From the NCBI GenBank assembly GCA_963931925.1, contig OZ007582.1, positions 28,138,514-28,202,513 of the forward strand: DNA of 64,000 nucleotides, read 5' to 3'. The notes under the pieces were generated by a model that searched no databases, was not told the origin of the DNA, and saw only the letters and a list, made by a program, of their open reading frames with translations. This DNA comes from Onchidella celtica (taxonomy: Eukaryota > Mollusca > Gastropoda > Systellommatophora > Onchidiidae). The position numbers were made by a program, and so were the translations under genes. Shown in pieces: positions 12,213 to 24,504 of this stretch; the first letter of the stretch is position 1; each line of letters opens with the position of its first letter.

Positions 12213-12540
12213 GACAACTCCTGTGCCGGGATGTCCACGACCCCAGTGATCCAGGATCACAATCTCTGGGCTGGGGGTGGCGACCCTAAACAAATTAATT
12301 CCAAATTCCAGACTTGATTTGGTGTTATTGATCTCTGACGTGGCCTCCCTCTTTCTCTCTCTCTCTCTTCTTAATTCGGTCTCTTGGTGAAAGCTCGGGC
12401 TGGATAGACAGGGAGGAGGTGTAATCTTGGCTATGGATTCAGGGAGAATTTGGGTATGAAAGGAAGGAAAGAAAGACGGAAGGAGGATGAGAGATGACTA
12501 TGATGTTTTTGGCATGTAGAGGAGGGAAGAATGAACGACC

Positions 12541-12885
12541 GTCATGGTGCTAACCTTTTGGCCTGTCAGACTTAGGCCAAAACAGAATGTACCCGTTACG
12601 TCATTGCCCTATCCATGGTCCATCTATTAATGTAAAAATCATTAAACAGTGGCAAGCCATTATCCTGGAAATAAAACTTTCTGTAAGTGTAATGGCCTAA
12701 CTCATTCATAGACGTAGGCCATTTTGGTTCTGGGTTTGTTTCAGCCAACGTGGATGATGGCCTCTTTTACCTGGAGTCATTTTGGCCTAAGTCTGACTGC
12801 ATTGCAAAAGAATTTAAATAAGTTTTTTGCGATTTTCTCAGAAGTGCAAAAAATGATTTTGGCCAAAAAAGGTCAGCACCATGAC
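12541..12885. mobile_element. 345-bp TIR element
   Basis: The left end GTCATGGTGCTAACCTTTTG and right end (other strand) GTCATGGTGCTGACCTTTTT are inverted, and both continue into GGCCAAAA-type sequence. ACTTAGGCCAAAA and TTTTGGCCTAAGTCTGACTG form a second inverted pair. CGAC flanks may be a short target duplication. No transposase. Confidence 0.65.
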
Positions 12886-14329
12886 GCGACAGAAGAGAAG
12901 AGCATGGCGTATGGGGCAATCCATAACTTACGTATGCTCGATTTGGGTAATCCCCCCTCCCCGCCCCCCACATTTTCCACTGATACTTTTCGTGCACAGC
13001 CCTCTCCCAGTCCAACCCCTTTCCCCCTTTCTATTATGATGAGCGCACAACCATAGTGATGAATGTGTGATGCCTTAAAACTCTTGCAGTAATATTTTAC
13101 ATGGATAATTTGTCTTGTTTCATCATTCTGGTGTCGATACATGTAAATTACATTTGGGACATTCCACGTCATATGTTACCTAAGAGCCATTTCCCAAACC
13201 ATGCCTGGGAAAAAAATTAATGGTTGTGTTGAAAAAGGGTAGTAATTAAATCAACATTTTTCATTAGCATTATCTTCCTTGCGTGATCATGTAACCTAGC
13301 GATCATCTTGGAAAAGAGCACGTTTACAGCCTCCCATCACTTCCCAAGATTATGTCCCAAGAGTTACTCAAACTAATTGCCCCATTGGCCTTCAGAGTAA
13401 AACTTGATTATTTGTGCTTCTTCTGTGTGCTCAAATGCCTTTTTTGGATGTAGAAAAACATTGTTCACTAATCCTGGTGGTTTGGTTTAAAAAATTCGGC
13501 AGTTTCATTTTGCTGTGTAAAAAACATGGTATTTTTTCTGTCCCGCCAGTTACCAATTAAAGTGAAGGCATTTGAATGGACTCATCTTAATTTTTATTAT
13601 TTAAAACATTTTTGACATTTCTATACCATTTTTCTGGAGGATTGATCAATCCGTTTTGAAATTAATGGTTGGTTACTTCTTTAGTGACCTTTTCTTTCTT
13701 AAAAAGTACTGTCTGGACGTCCCGCCAGTCACCGTGGTATGTCCCATTTACTAGCTTCCCGGGGTTGCCTGCAAAAGCGTCTGTGCCACACTCTCCAGAG
13801 TCCCCAAGCCCCCCCCCCCACCCCGTGCACTTTTCATATACTGGAGTAACCCCCCCCCCCCTCTCCCCCCACATCCTCGACCGAAGGAGTGAAAGACCTC
13901 TACGGGTTGCCCCACTAGCGCGCGAGATGCAGCAAAACGTACAAAAATTTGGAGTCGTGTAAGCAAATTCCTAGTAAAATTTACAAAAGAAAAAAAAAAC
14001 GGAGTGATTTAAATTTTTGGGTTTTGACTGCACAATGAATTTAGGGGAAAACGCAAGAGTTAGAGGGTAAAGTTAGGATTACGATTAGTTTGCTGGCCAC
14101 AATAACCTTTCTCAACTTTTTCTTGGCCAAAATGGCAGCAGGTACGTTTTGGAAGTTGGCCTCAAATTGGTTCATAAAAAAAAAGGAAAAAAACTTATTG
14201 TGAGTATTTTGGTTACATGACCCAAATAGCCTCAACGATAACAACAACAGAAAGCAACATGCAATCAATATCTTACTTGTACACTCAAGACAGTGACAAT
14301 ACTTCAAGTAGGCCCCAGTCTGGAACAAT

Positions 14330-14332
<3 letters not shown>
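12886..14332. other. no gene seen
   Basis: AT-rich with C-runs near 13810 and 13850. Weak opposite-strand frames at 13.66-13.97 kb are GC-rich but unrecognised. Confidence 0.45.
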
Positions 14333-14413
<81 letters not shown>

Positions 14414-14461
14414 TTCTTTCTCTCTCTCTCTCTCTCTCTCTCTTTTTTCTCTCTCTCTCTC
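14333..14461 (+). repeat. (CT)n microsatellite
   Basis: A near-pure CT run with a few CTTT interruptions. Ser/Leu and Arg/Glu open frames here are artefacts. Confidence 0.97.
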
Positions 14462-14481
14462 CCCCCCTACATATTGCGACT

Positions 14482-14700
14482 TTGTTCTTGTTTGTTTCAA
14501 ACTCCACTTTTGGCACCACTGAGAAATTCGACTTCAAACGTTTGCGACTTTAGTATTATGATAGGAATTAGAATAAATCTGAACTGTGAAACAGCTTGGT
14601 ATATACCACAACGTATTTTAAAACACTAGTCAAAGTTTGCATTTGTTTACATCTCTACACACATACTAAAGGATCTGTTTTTCAGAAAAATGAAAGACTT
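14482..14700 (+). mobile_element. MITE copy (AGTTCTTG family), right end eroded
   Basis: TTGTTCTTGTTTGTTTCAAA, ACTGAGAAATTCGACTTCAA and GAACTGTGAAACAGCTTGG follow the order of 53748-53978. The right end stops near GTTTTTCAGAAAAATGAAAG. It abuts the (CT)n run to its left. Confidence 0.72.
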
Positions 14701-15206
14701 AGTGGAGATAGACCACTAGTGGGTCGCGCTGTCTGTCTGCCTCTCTCCTCTCTCCCTCTGTCTCACTGACTCATTGACTGACTCTCTCTATATTATATAA
14801 TATATTCATCCATCCATCCAGATACAACAACTAACAAATGGACACACAACAAACGAAACACCAGCTTTGTGACACACAAAACCAAAATAGCACATATTAT
14901 TCCTCTAGTCCCTTATCTCCCCAACCACACAAGATGACAAAATTTTGTTCTCGTTCTATGGCTAAAATTACAACATTATTATCTATCTTATCAGTGAGCT
15001 TGGCGTGAAACGAAGAATTAAAAAGAAAAAAGAATTATGGCTAATGATATAATCAGTAAAACTGAATGTAACATGTAGGCTAAATTACCACCATTGTTGT
15101 CACTGAAACTACTGACGGAACAAAAAGCCACATCATCCCTTAGATGGTTCTGTGTTGGTTTGAGTTCATTTTATTCTTGGAGTTTGAGCACAGAGAAAAC
15201 ACGTCC

Positions 15207-15330
15207 ACACAACGGCCGTATTGTGCTAGGAAGAGCAGCAAAGGCAATAGACACGATGTAGCCAGAATTATCAGATAGAAGGAAAAATTAATCCAACTTG
15301 AAGTGCCCACCAACCACCAGCTCATTTTAT
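15207..15330 (+). repeat. dispersed repeat (GTGCTAG family)
   Basis: ACGGCCGTATTGTGCTAGGA, GGCAATAGACACGATG and CCCACCAACCACC share order and spacing with 7715-7835 and 10005-10105, though divergent. Confidence 0.4.
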
Positions 15331-15498
15331 TCTGTCCACAACCAAATCGCTTCAAATATGGCCACATTAGAAAAAGGCTAGTGGGCTGCTGACCCTGCAG
15401 AAAGGAAAAACTTAGCAAGGCTTCTCACGGGCCTTTCGAGTATTTTTGCTTACAAACTCTACCCCCCCCCCCCCCACCCTCCAACAATTCACGATCTT

Positions 15499-15736
15499 AG
15501 TTCTTTCTTGTGTGTTCTGTCTCCATTCTCTGAAAAACTGGAGATCTTTAAGGTAAAAGAGGCCTATACTATAACAAATGCATACTTTCATTCTGGTTTA
15601 AAATGGGTTGTAGCACTTATGAAGATGTTTCACAGTTCCAATTTATTATAATTCCTTATCGTACTACTAAAGCCGAAAACGTTTAACCCCGAATTTCACA
15701 GTTGTACAAAAAGTTGAGTTGGAATAAACAAGAACT
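15499..15736. mobile_element. MITE copy (AGTTCTTG family), inverted
   Basis: Begins AGTTCTTTCTTGTGTGTTCT, passes AAACTGGAGATCTTTAAGG and GTTTCACAGTTCC, and ends GAATAAACAAGAACT, the reverse of 53748-53978. Both ends are present. Confidence 0.75.
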
Positions 15737-15784
15737 AAAGTGGTGAAGTGTGTGTGGCTGAGATAAATTTCTTTATCCAGAATC

Positions 15785-15885
15785 ACCTCCTCCCTCCCCC
15801 CCCCCTCTCTCTCTCTCCCTTTCCCCCCTCTCTCCCCTCCTCCCTCCCCCCTCCCCACCCCCCTCTCTTCCCCCTACCCCCTACA
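15785..15885 (+). repeat. polypyrimidine C/CT-rich tract
   Basis: CTCCCTCCCCCC and CTCTCTCCC blocks with almost no purines for about 100 bases. Confidence 0.85.
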
Positions 15886-16199
15886 TAACATCAAGTTGGA
15901 TTATCCCTGTTTAACCAAGATTTTCATGAGTATGCACTTACTTCAAAAAGAAGATCACTAAGTTCTTCCATAAAAACTATAATTGGCCTTCTGCGTGACG
16001 ACTTGACCTAAACAGTGTCTAGTGGGCGTGGGAAGTCGGCCTCCTGCGACTTGTAGGTAGACAAGGTTTATAAATAGATTTTTTTTTTCAATTTGGCACC
16101 GTAGAATTTGCAGTGTCAACTTTATTGCTAGGTTAAAGGACCAGAAAGTGCTTCACTGGCCTTAGACTTGTGTCCCAAACAGAAAACACTACAGTATTG

Positions 16200-16410
16200 C
16201 ATATTCAGGTGGCCAAGATGCATCAAGTATTTGGTTCCTGTCAACTTGTGGCCAGTTTCTGAAAAAGGTTAGTGTGGTCATGACACCTACCAAAAAGTCG
16301 GCTGGGGCCAATAACCTAACAGCAAATCCTACCTCTTAGATCTATCCCTAAAGTTTTCCAAACCAAAAAAAAAAAAAATGCTTTGGAAACAATTTGGCCA
16401 CATGGCTAGA
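16200..16410 (+). repeat. dispersed repeat (GGCCACATGGC family)
   Basis: The order is AACTTGTGGCCAGTTTCTGA, TGTGGTCATGACACCTACC, TCCTACCTCTTAGATC, then CAATTTGGCCACATGGC. Parts recur at 3880-3966, 27467-27540, 27880-27953 and 57535-57725, where GGCCATGTGGCCAAA is at the left end, so the ends may be inverted repeats. Confidence 0.55.
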
Positions 16411-17465
16411 ACAGCGTCTGCCCGTCCCCCAAACCCCACCCCTAAAGTTGTATTTGGATGGGTACTCTGAATGTATGCAAGAATTTCATACTGTAAAATA
16501 TCTTCACAACACCAAAATTGCGGCTGTAGGTAACGTCATGCCGGGGATAGAAAAGACATTCCTTGTGAAACCAAAAAAGAGCGCACATCTCGTGGTCAGC
16601 GAAGTTTTCAAATCGTTGCTAACGACATATTTTAGACTTGATACAACTTGGTTTAAAAAAAACACTAAAAACATCTCCGAGAGAACAAGGAGAAAGGAAA
16701 GAGGGAGGTGAGAAGGAAGAAGAAGAGGCGCAGGTTCCAACCAAAGTGGGATGAGGCAATAAATCTGGTATCTTGGTATGTTTTATTGGTTGGAATGTTA
16801 ACTGAGGAGTAGTTGGGAGGTTGGGGGGAGGGGGGGGGATATCACTTTCAAACGACGAATCTCCAAAGCACTCTTTTGAACACAATTCTGTATTTTCTCT
16901 ATTCGGATTTGAAATTAAAACTACGGTCCCCTAACTACGATCATAATAAAACAAAAATGTGGCAAAAATAAATTAATTCTATGTTACAAAACTTCGAGCA
17001 AGAAATACAGAAACAACATAATGAATCGCGAAGGGAAAACCATGCCACCGGTAAACTTATCGGACTGTTCATCTCACTCATGAGTTACGAAACAATGTAT
17101 TTGTAACAAAGATCTACATACCAGCGATGATTATGAATCCTAGTGTGCAAAAAGCTCCAGTAACAATCGAATCCAGTACATAACCTACAGTGACGAGATT
17201 GATGATGCTGCACCTTTTTTTTTATATCCCGAACACGCTAAAACAATGGGATTTTCCGCTCTGTACGACGTACGTGTTGTGGCCGATTACGTGTTGCAGA
17301 AAGATAAGCCAAAACAAGGTAATGAAATTAACACAGAAAGTGTCGATTGTCTAATGGCACACAGATTGCGTGTGTGTGTCTCTTGCATAATTTATGCACG
17401 TGCATAAATTTCAAACAGAGATGAGAAACGTTTTTTTCAGTGAAGATTTTCACGCTGACAGTTCT

Positions 17466-17487
17466 ACCAGAGAGTATACTCTCTGGT
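17466..17487. repeat. 22-bp perfect palindrome
   Basis: ACCAGAGAGTATAC and its mirror GTATACTCTCTGGT overlap at the centre TATA, 28 bases before the MITE at 17515. Confidence 0.9.
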
Positions 17488-17514
17488 GTACCATACCAGT
17501 GGAAGTTCCACATC

Positions 17515-17762
17515 GTCACCGCTCTATACTAGGGCATATAAGTCATTTTTACACTAAACTAAGACTTGAGGTATTAAGAAAAATGTATTTTCCTGTCATC
17601 TGGTGATTTATGCCATTATGATTGTATTGTATTATTACATTTTCCCATTGGCGCATTTCTTTTTCTATAATATTTGATAGTCCTCATGCGCAGGAATGCA
17701 ATTAACCGACAGTTGCCTTTTTGGCACAAGTCTGACATATGCCATTATCCTAGAGCAGTGAC
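17515..17762. mobile_element. 248-bp MITE (GTCAC-GCTCTA family)
   Basis: The left end GTCACCGCTCTATACTAGGG and right end (other strand) GTCACTGCTCTAGGATAATG are imperfect inverted repeats, both followed by GCATAT and GTCA blocks. Copies are at 5618-5776 and 63836-64000. Confidence 0.65.
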
Positions 17763-17962
17763 AGCATGCAAAGTTGCTTGAATTCACCCACTGCTGGTGG
17801 TTACAGTGGTATAAAAATTTGAGACACTGTTGAAGGAACCAAATTTTAATATTCCCCGGCGCTTTTGACAAATGTGAAAGTGAAAGTCGCGCAAAAACAT
17901 GAAAACTGTGAGTCCACGTACGAGATTTATAGCTCCAGTTTTTCCCATTGATGTGAATCTTA

Positions 17963-18406
17963 TCTTATTATTTAAAAAAATAGTGGCGGGAGTAATTCAT
18001 TGTGGTGCAATTTTGACCCTTTTTTTGCTCAACGCTAGAGCCTAAATGACAGTTTCAACAATGATAAAGTTAATTTTCCCAAGTGTCAACGAATCCAGTC
18101 CAATCGTTTTTGTATCGACCGATTGTGTTGATACAACTTTCAGGTATTTTAAGTAAAAAGTTGTAAAAATGTAAAATACAATGATCTTTGTTTTGGCTCC
18201 CTGTAGTAAGCCCACCGCACCGCAAACGATGTATTAATACGTTTTCAGTTCGGTGCGCACAATTTCCCTACCAGAAAGGAATGCCCAGTGCTCTGGTGCG
18301 CATAAAATCTGTAGTAAGTCTGTAGACTATGGGAAACTCCAAAAAGAGAGAGAGATATGGTACGGTGGGTTCACGGATTTATCCCGGATAATGCCGGGAA
18401 CTTCAT
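17963..18406 (+). mobile_element. Helitron-like non-autonomous element, tandem copy 1
   Basis: Starts TCTTATTATTTAAAAAAATA after a host A and contains GACCGATTGTGTTGATACAA and TAATACGTTTTCAGTTCGGT. It reaches the hairpin TCCCGGATAATGCCGGGA but stops at ACTTCAT without CTAG, running straight into copy 2. Confidence 0.7.
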
Positions 18407-18833
18407 TAAAAAAAAATAGTGATGGGAGTAATTCATTGTGGTGCAATTTTGACCCTTTTTTTCCTCAGCGCTAGAGCCTAAATGACAGTTTCAACAATTA
18501 TAAAGTTAATTTTCCTCAGTGTCAACGAATCCAGTCCGATCGCTTTTGTATCGACCGATTGTGTTGATTCAAGTTTCAGGTAATTTTAAATAAAAAGTTG
18601 TAAACATATACACTATAATGATCTTTGTTTTGACTCCCTGTAGTAAGCTCACCGCACCGGAAACGATGTATTAATACGCGTTCAGTTCGGTGCACCAGAA
18701 ATGAGTGCGTAGGATGCGCGTGAAATAATATGTTGTAAGACTGTAGAAATAAGGGAAGCTTTCTAGACCAAAAGGAGAGATGGAACTGTGGGTTCACAGG
18801 TTTATCCCGGATAATGCCGGGAACTTCATCTAG
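18407..18833 (+). mobile_element. Helitron-like non-autonomous element, tandem copy 2
   Basis: Starts abruptly at an A-run then TAGTGATGGGAGTAATTCAT, lacking the TCTTATTAT start. It ends with the hairpin TCCCGGATAATGCCGGGA and ACTTCATCTAG followed by host T. It is about 85-90% similar by eye to copy 1. Confidence 0.7.
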
Positions 18834-18875
18834 TTTGTATGATTACTATATTAGCATATACATGGTCGGCTTTAA

Positions 18876-18958
18876 CCCTGTTTAACACTCGGGGTCTGAC
18901 AAGACCCCAGACACTCACTCTCTTCATCATAACATTTCCAACCGAATGTAAAATAGGG
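18876..18958. mobile_element. 83-bp TTAA-flanked miniature element
   Basis: TTAA flanks both sides (18872-18875, 18959-18962). The left end CCCTGTTTAACACTCGG pairs with the right end (other strand) CCCTATTTTACATTCGG. An internal hairpin GGGGTCTGACAAGACCCC is near the left end. It is possibly a very short piggyBac-type MITE. Confidence 0.55.
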
Positions 18959-18962
18959 TTAA

Positions 18963-21157
18963 AGACAAGTATAGATCTCACTTTCTGTTGGAGATTATAC
19001 TGCTCCCCCCCCCCCCCCTGCTTGTAACTATGGGCTGGAGACGAAGACGAAACTTCTCATAAGAAGCAAGACAACGACAATTTTCGACGCTAACGGTGCA
19101 ATTCAAAATGTTGAAATGGCGGGATAGCCCGACCAGACTGTTATATTAGTAGAAATCCTCTAGCACCCAGCCCAGCAGTCCATAATTATTTTGATGTCCA
19201 GTGTTCCATACCTGAATCACAGTCTGATAATTTTATTAGCCAATCATTTTTAGTGCGAAATATTTAAATTTTCCCATTCTCGTTATTTGTAAAATCAATT
19301 ACTCAAGTTACAGGAATTTTTTTCAGAAACGACCATAATCATACAGAATCTATGCTTGGGCAGCAGGGAGTTAAGTTGTTTTCTTTGAATTTTAATAGTG
19401 TTCATCGTTTTGTCTTCATTTTGCTCCTGTCTACCCCCCCCCCCCCAACCCCCACCCTCCATCTCCGTCCCTCATCATCAATTATTTGTTCTTTTTCTGT
19501 CATTTTACATCTCTCGTCAGCCTTCTATTTTTCTCTCTCTCTCTACCCCCATCCTCAGCTGTGCTCTGTTCAACCTTTATTCAAGTTTCTGCGACGATGT
19601 CAAACTGCAGTAGAATAGATGAAACAGCACGTGTGTAGCAAACGAAATAAATAAATAATAAAAATTGCTCTCAAAGTTATTCCACTTCTTGTTGTTCACC
19701 CACCACACTTTGTGCAAATATCATCCACTTTGACAGGTTTTTTTTCTTACTGTTTCTCCAACTTCCTTATCAAAAACTAATGCTTCTGTCTAAGGTCAAA
19801 AAAAAAATGTGACAAAATTTTTTTCTGGGGAGCGCAAGGATACGTGTCACTTATTTTTGCGTGCAGAATGATTCCCGATGTAAGTGTTGTTTCGAAGCCT
19901 TTGCTAAGAAAAATCTCAGCAGTTCATTCTGATTCATTTTTCTAACTACTTTTTAAGATTTGTCTATTAATGTTTAATCAAAATCCCCACTTCTCGCCCT
20001 TTTAACTTAATTCTTTATCACGACGCAATTTTTCGTCAGTAATTTTTCCTGGGCAATAAACTGGAATTAAGAAGGGGGGGGGGGGTGGTCAAAATAACAC
20101 ACTTAGACATAAATCAGCAAATAACCAATACAGTGATCTATTCTTCATTTGAGTCTTTTTCGAATACCAATTTCTTCCGTTCAGTTCATTTCTTTATTTT
20201 CCACAAATAAATAAATATAGATCGCCTACCGACGCTTTCAGGTGTCAAGTCAGTAAACAAAATGAAAGTTACATCACCGTAGTTAGCGATCTCGTATTTC
20301 CGGAAACATGACGAGGGAACTGTATTTTAGACTATAAGATAGAAACAAAAGCACCGATGTCTCTTCGCGTCGCAATCACTGAAATCTGTCTTATCTTTCG
20401 GTAAAAACTACATGAACAGAATAAGAACTTGTCATCCGTGATTAAAAAACTCTTTGAGTAACTAGGCATGAAGGGCAAAAAAATCATTCTCCGTACTAGT
20501 AGCGTTCTTGGACCACGTTTCGCAAAAACAATGTCATAAACGGACTTCAGCTGACATCTGGTATAGGCATAATAATATCCCATTAAATTTTACTAGCACG
20601 CTCAGAGTGGCACTGGACTTAAATTTCCGTTCATACTTTTTAACTGAACAAAAATGTGCATCTATTTTAAAGTCCAAAACCAATCGTACGCGAAGGATTT
20701 TATTAAAAGACGGAATTTTGTCCAAAATAGACATGGCCACAATTTATAGTAAAAAGTTGTGGCAGCACAAAAAGTTTCGTAATTCTTGGTCATGCCCTCA
20801 TGCAGTTCTAGGTGCTTACATGTTCACCCTAGCTCCCATATAATATGTATATTCTTTAGCAGTTAATATTTCGCGAAAATTTCCATTATTTCTGGTTGTA
20901 ATAGAGGTGTTCACACTTTGAGGCTAATTTTCTCAAAAGTGGATTTAAAGGGAGACTGGGCACTTGTTAAATGAATGTGACTCTAAACCTTTGTCAAAAT
21001 CTAAACAGAATGATTATTTAAGCTAGATCTGTGTGGGGTTTTGTTGGCTCAGTAAAGTTTTTTCCGAAAGTGCAAGGACCGATAGGGTTAGTCTTAGGTT
21101 TAGCTAACAGTTACTGACCACTGCAATCTTGTGTTTCTTTGGTGACATCCTGAGCTT
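18963..21157. other. no gene seen
   Basis: AT-rich. It contains a 14-C run at 19005-19018, a second C-run near 19434, and a G-run near 20073. Weak frames on both strands at 20.5-20.8 kb have no recognisable domain. Confidence 0.5.
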
Positions 21158-21364
21158 AATTCTTGTTTGTTCTTTCTCCATTTTCTGAAAAAAACTGGAG
21201 ATCTTTCAATATGTAGAATAGGTATTGCAAATGTACACTTGGACGCTTGTTTAAAATGCCTTGTGGCACTTATCAAGCTCCTTCACAATCCTTATCACAA
21301 TACTAAAGCCGCAAACGTTTACTGTAAAAAAAATTTTTTAAATGAGTTTGAACAAACAAGTACT
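21158..21364. mobile_element. MITE copy (AGTTCTTG family), inverted
   Basis: AATTCTTGTTTGTTCTTTCT, AAACTGGAGATCTTTCAATA and TACTAAAGCCGCAAACGTTT follow the reverse order of 53748-53978. It ends GAACAAACAAGTACT. Confidence 0.72.
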
Positions 21365-22739
21365 AGATTCTAAGTTCGCGAACAGTCTTTACCAAATTAT
21401 ATACCGCAGAAGACACTAAATGCCACAGAAGACACTAAATGCCCCCGAATGTTCTACATTCACAACCACGGAGTTGTGTGCGCGCGTGTGTCATTTCCCT
21501 GTTATGACGGTGAGTATGAGGTTGGCGGAATAATTCCACATTTAGAACAACCAAGAGAACAAGACACGTCTTTCTGGAAAAATTTAATGGACATTATGTT
21601 TGAAAAAAAAGTGCGTTGGCACGTGGTTCAGTTATTTAGAAGGCAATTCTCTTTCAACTGACTTTTATGTTTATATGCATGTTTGCGGCAGACCTACTTT
21701 ACCGTGTGTTATGTGAGAAATCAGTTGCAAATCTTTTAACTTAAGCATTACGACAAAATATCGGAATACCCGTCTCCTTTATATTATTATAAGGAATTGT
21801 CAATGTTTTGAAAATCATTTCTAATAATTTAACAGTTACGAGCATACCTTTAATCGCGGAATCTTCTATAAGAGTTACTAAATTTTACCAGTTTTAATCA
21901 CTAACAAAATCAGTCTGAAATCTATCCAGGCCATTCAATGAAAAATAAATCATTTCAATCTCTGGAAAACAAAAAGTAAGCGGACGAGAGGAATTGTTCC
22001 CTTGTTTTTGTGCTGTGGTTGCTATATGACTTGAAACTCTCATTTTTAATCTTTTCCGTATCAACAATGGGTTTAAAATAATTATGATCAATGGATTATG
22101 TAGGCCTATTCATTCAAATTTAATTCGTTAGCCACAGATTGAAATTCAGAAAATTGAAATCGACAATATTAGGAAGTCGCAGTGAAATATACAGTATTGT
22201 TTAATGATTATGAAAACCATGTAGATCTATGTGCTAAGATTCTACTTTTCAATCTCCCTGAGATCTTTTATTAACTGTCCAAAGCGATAGCTAGTGCCAA
22301 TTTTTGTTCATGGAGATGAGATGAGGATGATGGCTAAGATGACATTGAATGATGATGACTTAACCAAAAAGACTTACCTTACCTCCAGTTTTTTCCCTTT
22401 GCCGATAAATTAATATGTTCAATAATCCACAAAGAAAATGATTTGGGTGGCCTAATGACACTTCACCAAGCTAGAAATTGAAATAGTACAGGTCACAAAT
22501 AAAACAATTATCTTATCAATGTAGACGTTTTTATCAACTCATAGAATTGTCAAAAATTTGTGTGATCATTCTCTTTCTCGCTGAATTGTAACAAACAGAA
22601 ACCAGTTTCCCCACGTCGATAATTCCGTTTCCTTTTTTCCTGGGCTGAAGTTTGATTATTGCATGGTTATCACTTACTTTTGTGCAAAAGTCATCAGCAG
22701 TGGCCTAGCCAGCTTCAGAAACTAGCAGACGACATCCTG
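21365..22739. other. no gene seen
   Basis: AT-rich unique-looking DNA; only a short local duplication GCCACAGAAGACACTAAATG near 21410-21440. Confidence 0.45.
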
Positions 22740-22990
22740 TCTCGTTTCCGTTAGCATCCTCGGCACGAGCGCTCAGCGATGATTGGTCGTTTAGCCAGCC
22801 GCTTGGCGGGGCTCCCCATTGATTGAAGGCGTCGGGTGGGTGGGGCTTCGTCAGGACTGACAGGAAGGCCGGAAGGATGGTTGTCAGTTTCATACACGCC
22901 GCGTCGCGCGCAGTCGTGGGGAGGACTGCGGCGGGGACGGAACCTGTGGATACAGTGGCTGGCAAACAAAACATTCCCTCCTCCTCTTCC
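22740..22990. promoter_or_regulatory. CpG-rich segment with CCAAT-type motifs
   Basis: This short segment is clearly more GC- and CpG-rich than its AT-rich flanks (CGCCGCGTCGCGCGCAGTCG) and has GATTGG motifs near 22780 and 22815. Such islands often mark promoters or first exons. Frames are open on both strands but none is recognisable. Low certainty. Confidence 0.25.
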
Positions 22991-23823
22991 CCAAACTGAA
23001 TATTGCAAGAATGAACGAACGACAGTCGTGGTTTCTTTTGTCTGATGGGCCTAAGAAAAAAAAAATTGAAAAATGCAATGATTTAATTAATTTCCAAATT
23101 CCGTTCCAGTGATGGCTAATCTTGGAAATTGGTAGCATTTTTTTTCCGAGAAGGATTTCAAATGCTGAACAAAGCCTGGGACCATTACCAAAAGCTACCA
23201 AATCTGGCTTAGGACTATACATAAGGTACTAATTCAAAAGGTGAGCGGTCTACGGAGCTTAGCCCACACGAAGATTTCAGTCTCGTAATCTTCAGAACAC
23301 ATTTGGCACATATAATCATGTTTTAGTAACATTTAGTATTAACCATTAGGCCTACATTGTCAGGAAGGAGTTAGATCTACTGTGTCTCGTCAAATCTTCA
23401 TCTAACACATTTAGTATTTGAGACTTTCTCTGCTTTAGAAAGCTGATTTAAGTGGCACTGGCATTCCAGCGGTGAACTAAACTGCCAGTGTAAGACTTAG
23501 TGTCTTATGACACTGACAGTATTAGGGTTAAAACCTCCAATGTTGCTGATGTGTCTTTGTCTTCATCTGGCTCGGTATTTCCTTCTCTACATCCTTACTT
23601 CCCTGTCTATCAGTCTATCACTGGCCCAGTAAGCCTGAACTGACTATTATTATTATGGAACTCACACGTGCACACAAACACTACTTCTATGCCATACTGC
23701 GTTGAACTTGGCCCAAATTGTGGGATCGAGCAAGAATCCAATATCTGCACACCAAACCCCAAACACTGAAGATGATTTTTTTTTCTTTCATTCTAAAGTC
23801 TGCCTGTACTCCAAAAAGCAGTT

Positions 23824-24009
23824 GCAGTGGGCCTATTTTTCTTGTGTGGTCCTATGACTGAAAAATTCACCACTTTTCATGTGCCTCTCAGTCGGGCATA
23901 AAGATCAGTGCCTTCTATGCAATCCAAGTTAACCCAGACTGTTGTATCGAGAGAGGTACCTGAAAAGTGGTGAGTTTTTCAGTCATAGGACCACACACGA
24001 AAAACACTG
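23824..24009. mobile_element. fold-back MITE with about 50-bp inverted arms
   Basis: GTGTGGTCCTATGACTGAAA...CACCACTTTTCATG at left is the inverse of CTGAAAAGTGGTGAG...TTTCAGTCATAGGACCACAC at right, with a spacer of about 60 bases. GCAGTG/CACTGC mark the outer limits. It lies just 30 bases from the Helitron-like copy at 24041. Confidence 0.75.
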
Positions 24010-24040
24010 CTCAGTGCCTCAGTTTTACCCTTTTTTGTGA

Positions 24041-24504
24041 CTAGATGAGGCTCCCGGCATTATCCGGGATAAACCTGTGAACCCATCGTTCCATCTCGCT
24101 CCTTTTTGTCTAGAAAGCTTCCCATATTCTACAGTCTTACTACAGATTTCATGCGCACCAGCGCACTACTCACTCATTTCTGTTAGGAAAATTGCGCGCA
24201 CCGAACTGAACGCGTAGTAATACATTCTTTCCGGTGTGGTGGGTATACTACAGGGAGCCAAAACAAAGGTCATTGTATTTAAGATTTTTACAACTTAAAA
24301 AAACAAAAAACCTTGAACTTGAATCAACACAATCGGTCGATACAAAAGCGATTGGGCTGGATTAGTTGACACTTAGGAAAATTAACTTTATAATTGCTGT
24401 TTCAGCAATGTGTCATTTACGCTGTAGTGCCGAGCAAAAAAAAAAAAGAGCCAAAATTGCACCACAATGAATTACTCCCGCCACTATTTTTTGTTATAAT
24501 AAGA
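24041..24504 (-). mobile_element. Helitron-like non-autonomous element
   Basis: On the minus strand it starts TCTTATTATAACAAAAAATA after a host A. It continues GTGGCGGGAGTAATTCATTG and ends with the hairpin TCCCGGATAATGCCGGGA, then GCCTCATCTAG before a host T. TC start, a 3' hairpin about 10 bases before CTRR, insertion between A and T and absence of TIRs or target duplications are Helitron features. No Rep/Hel coding is present. Confidence 0.7.
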
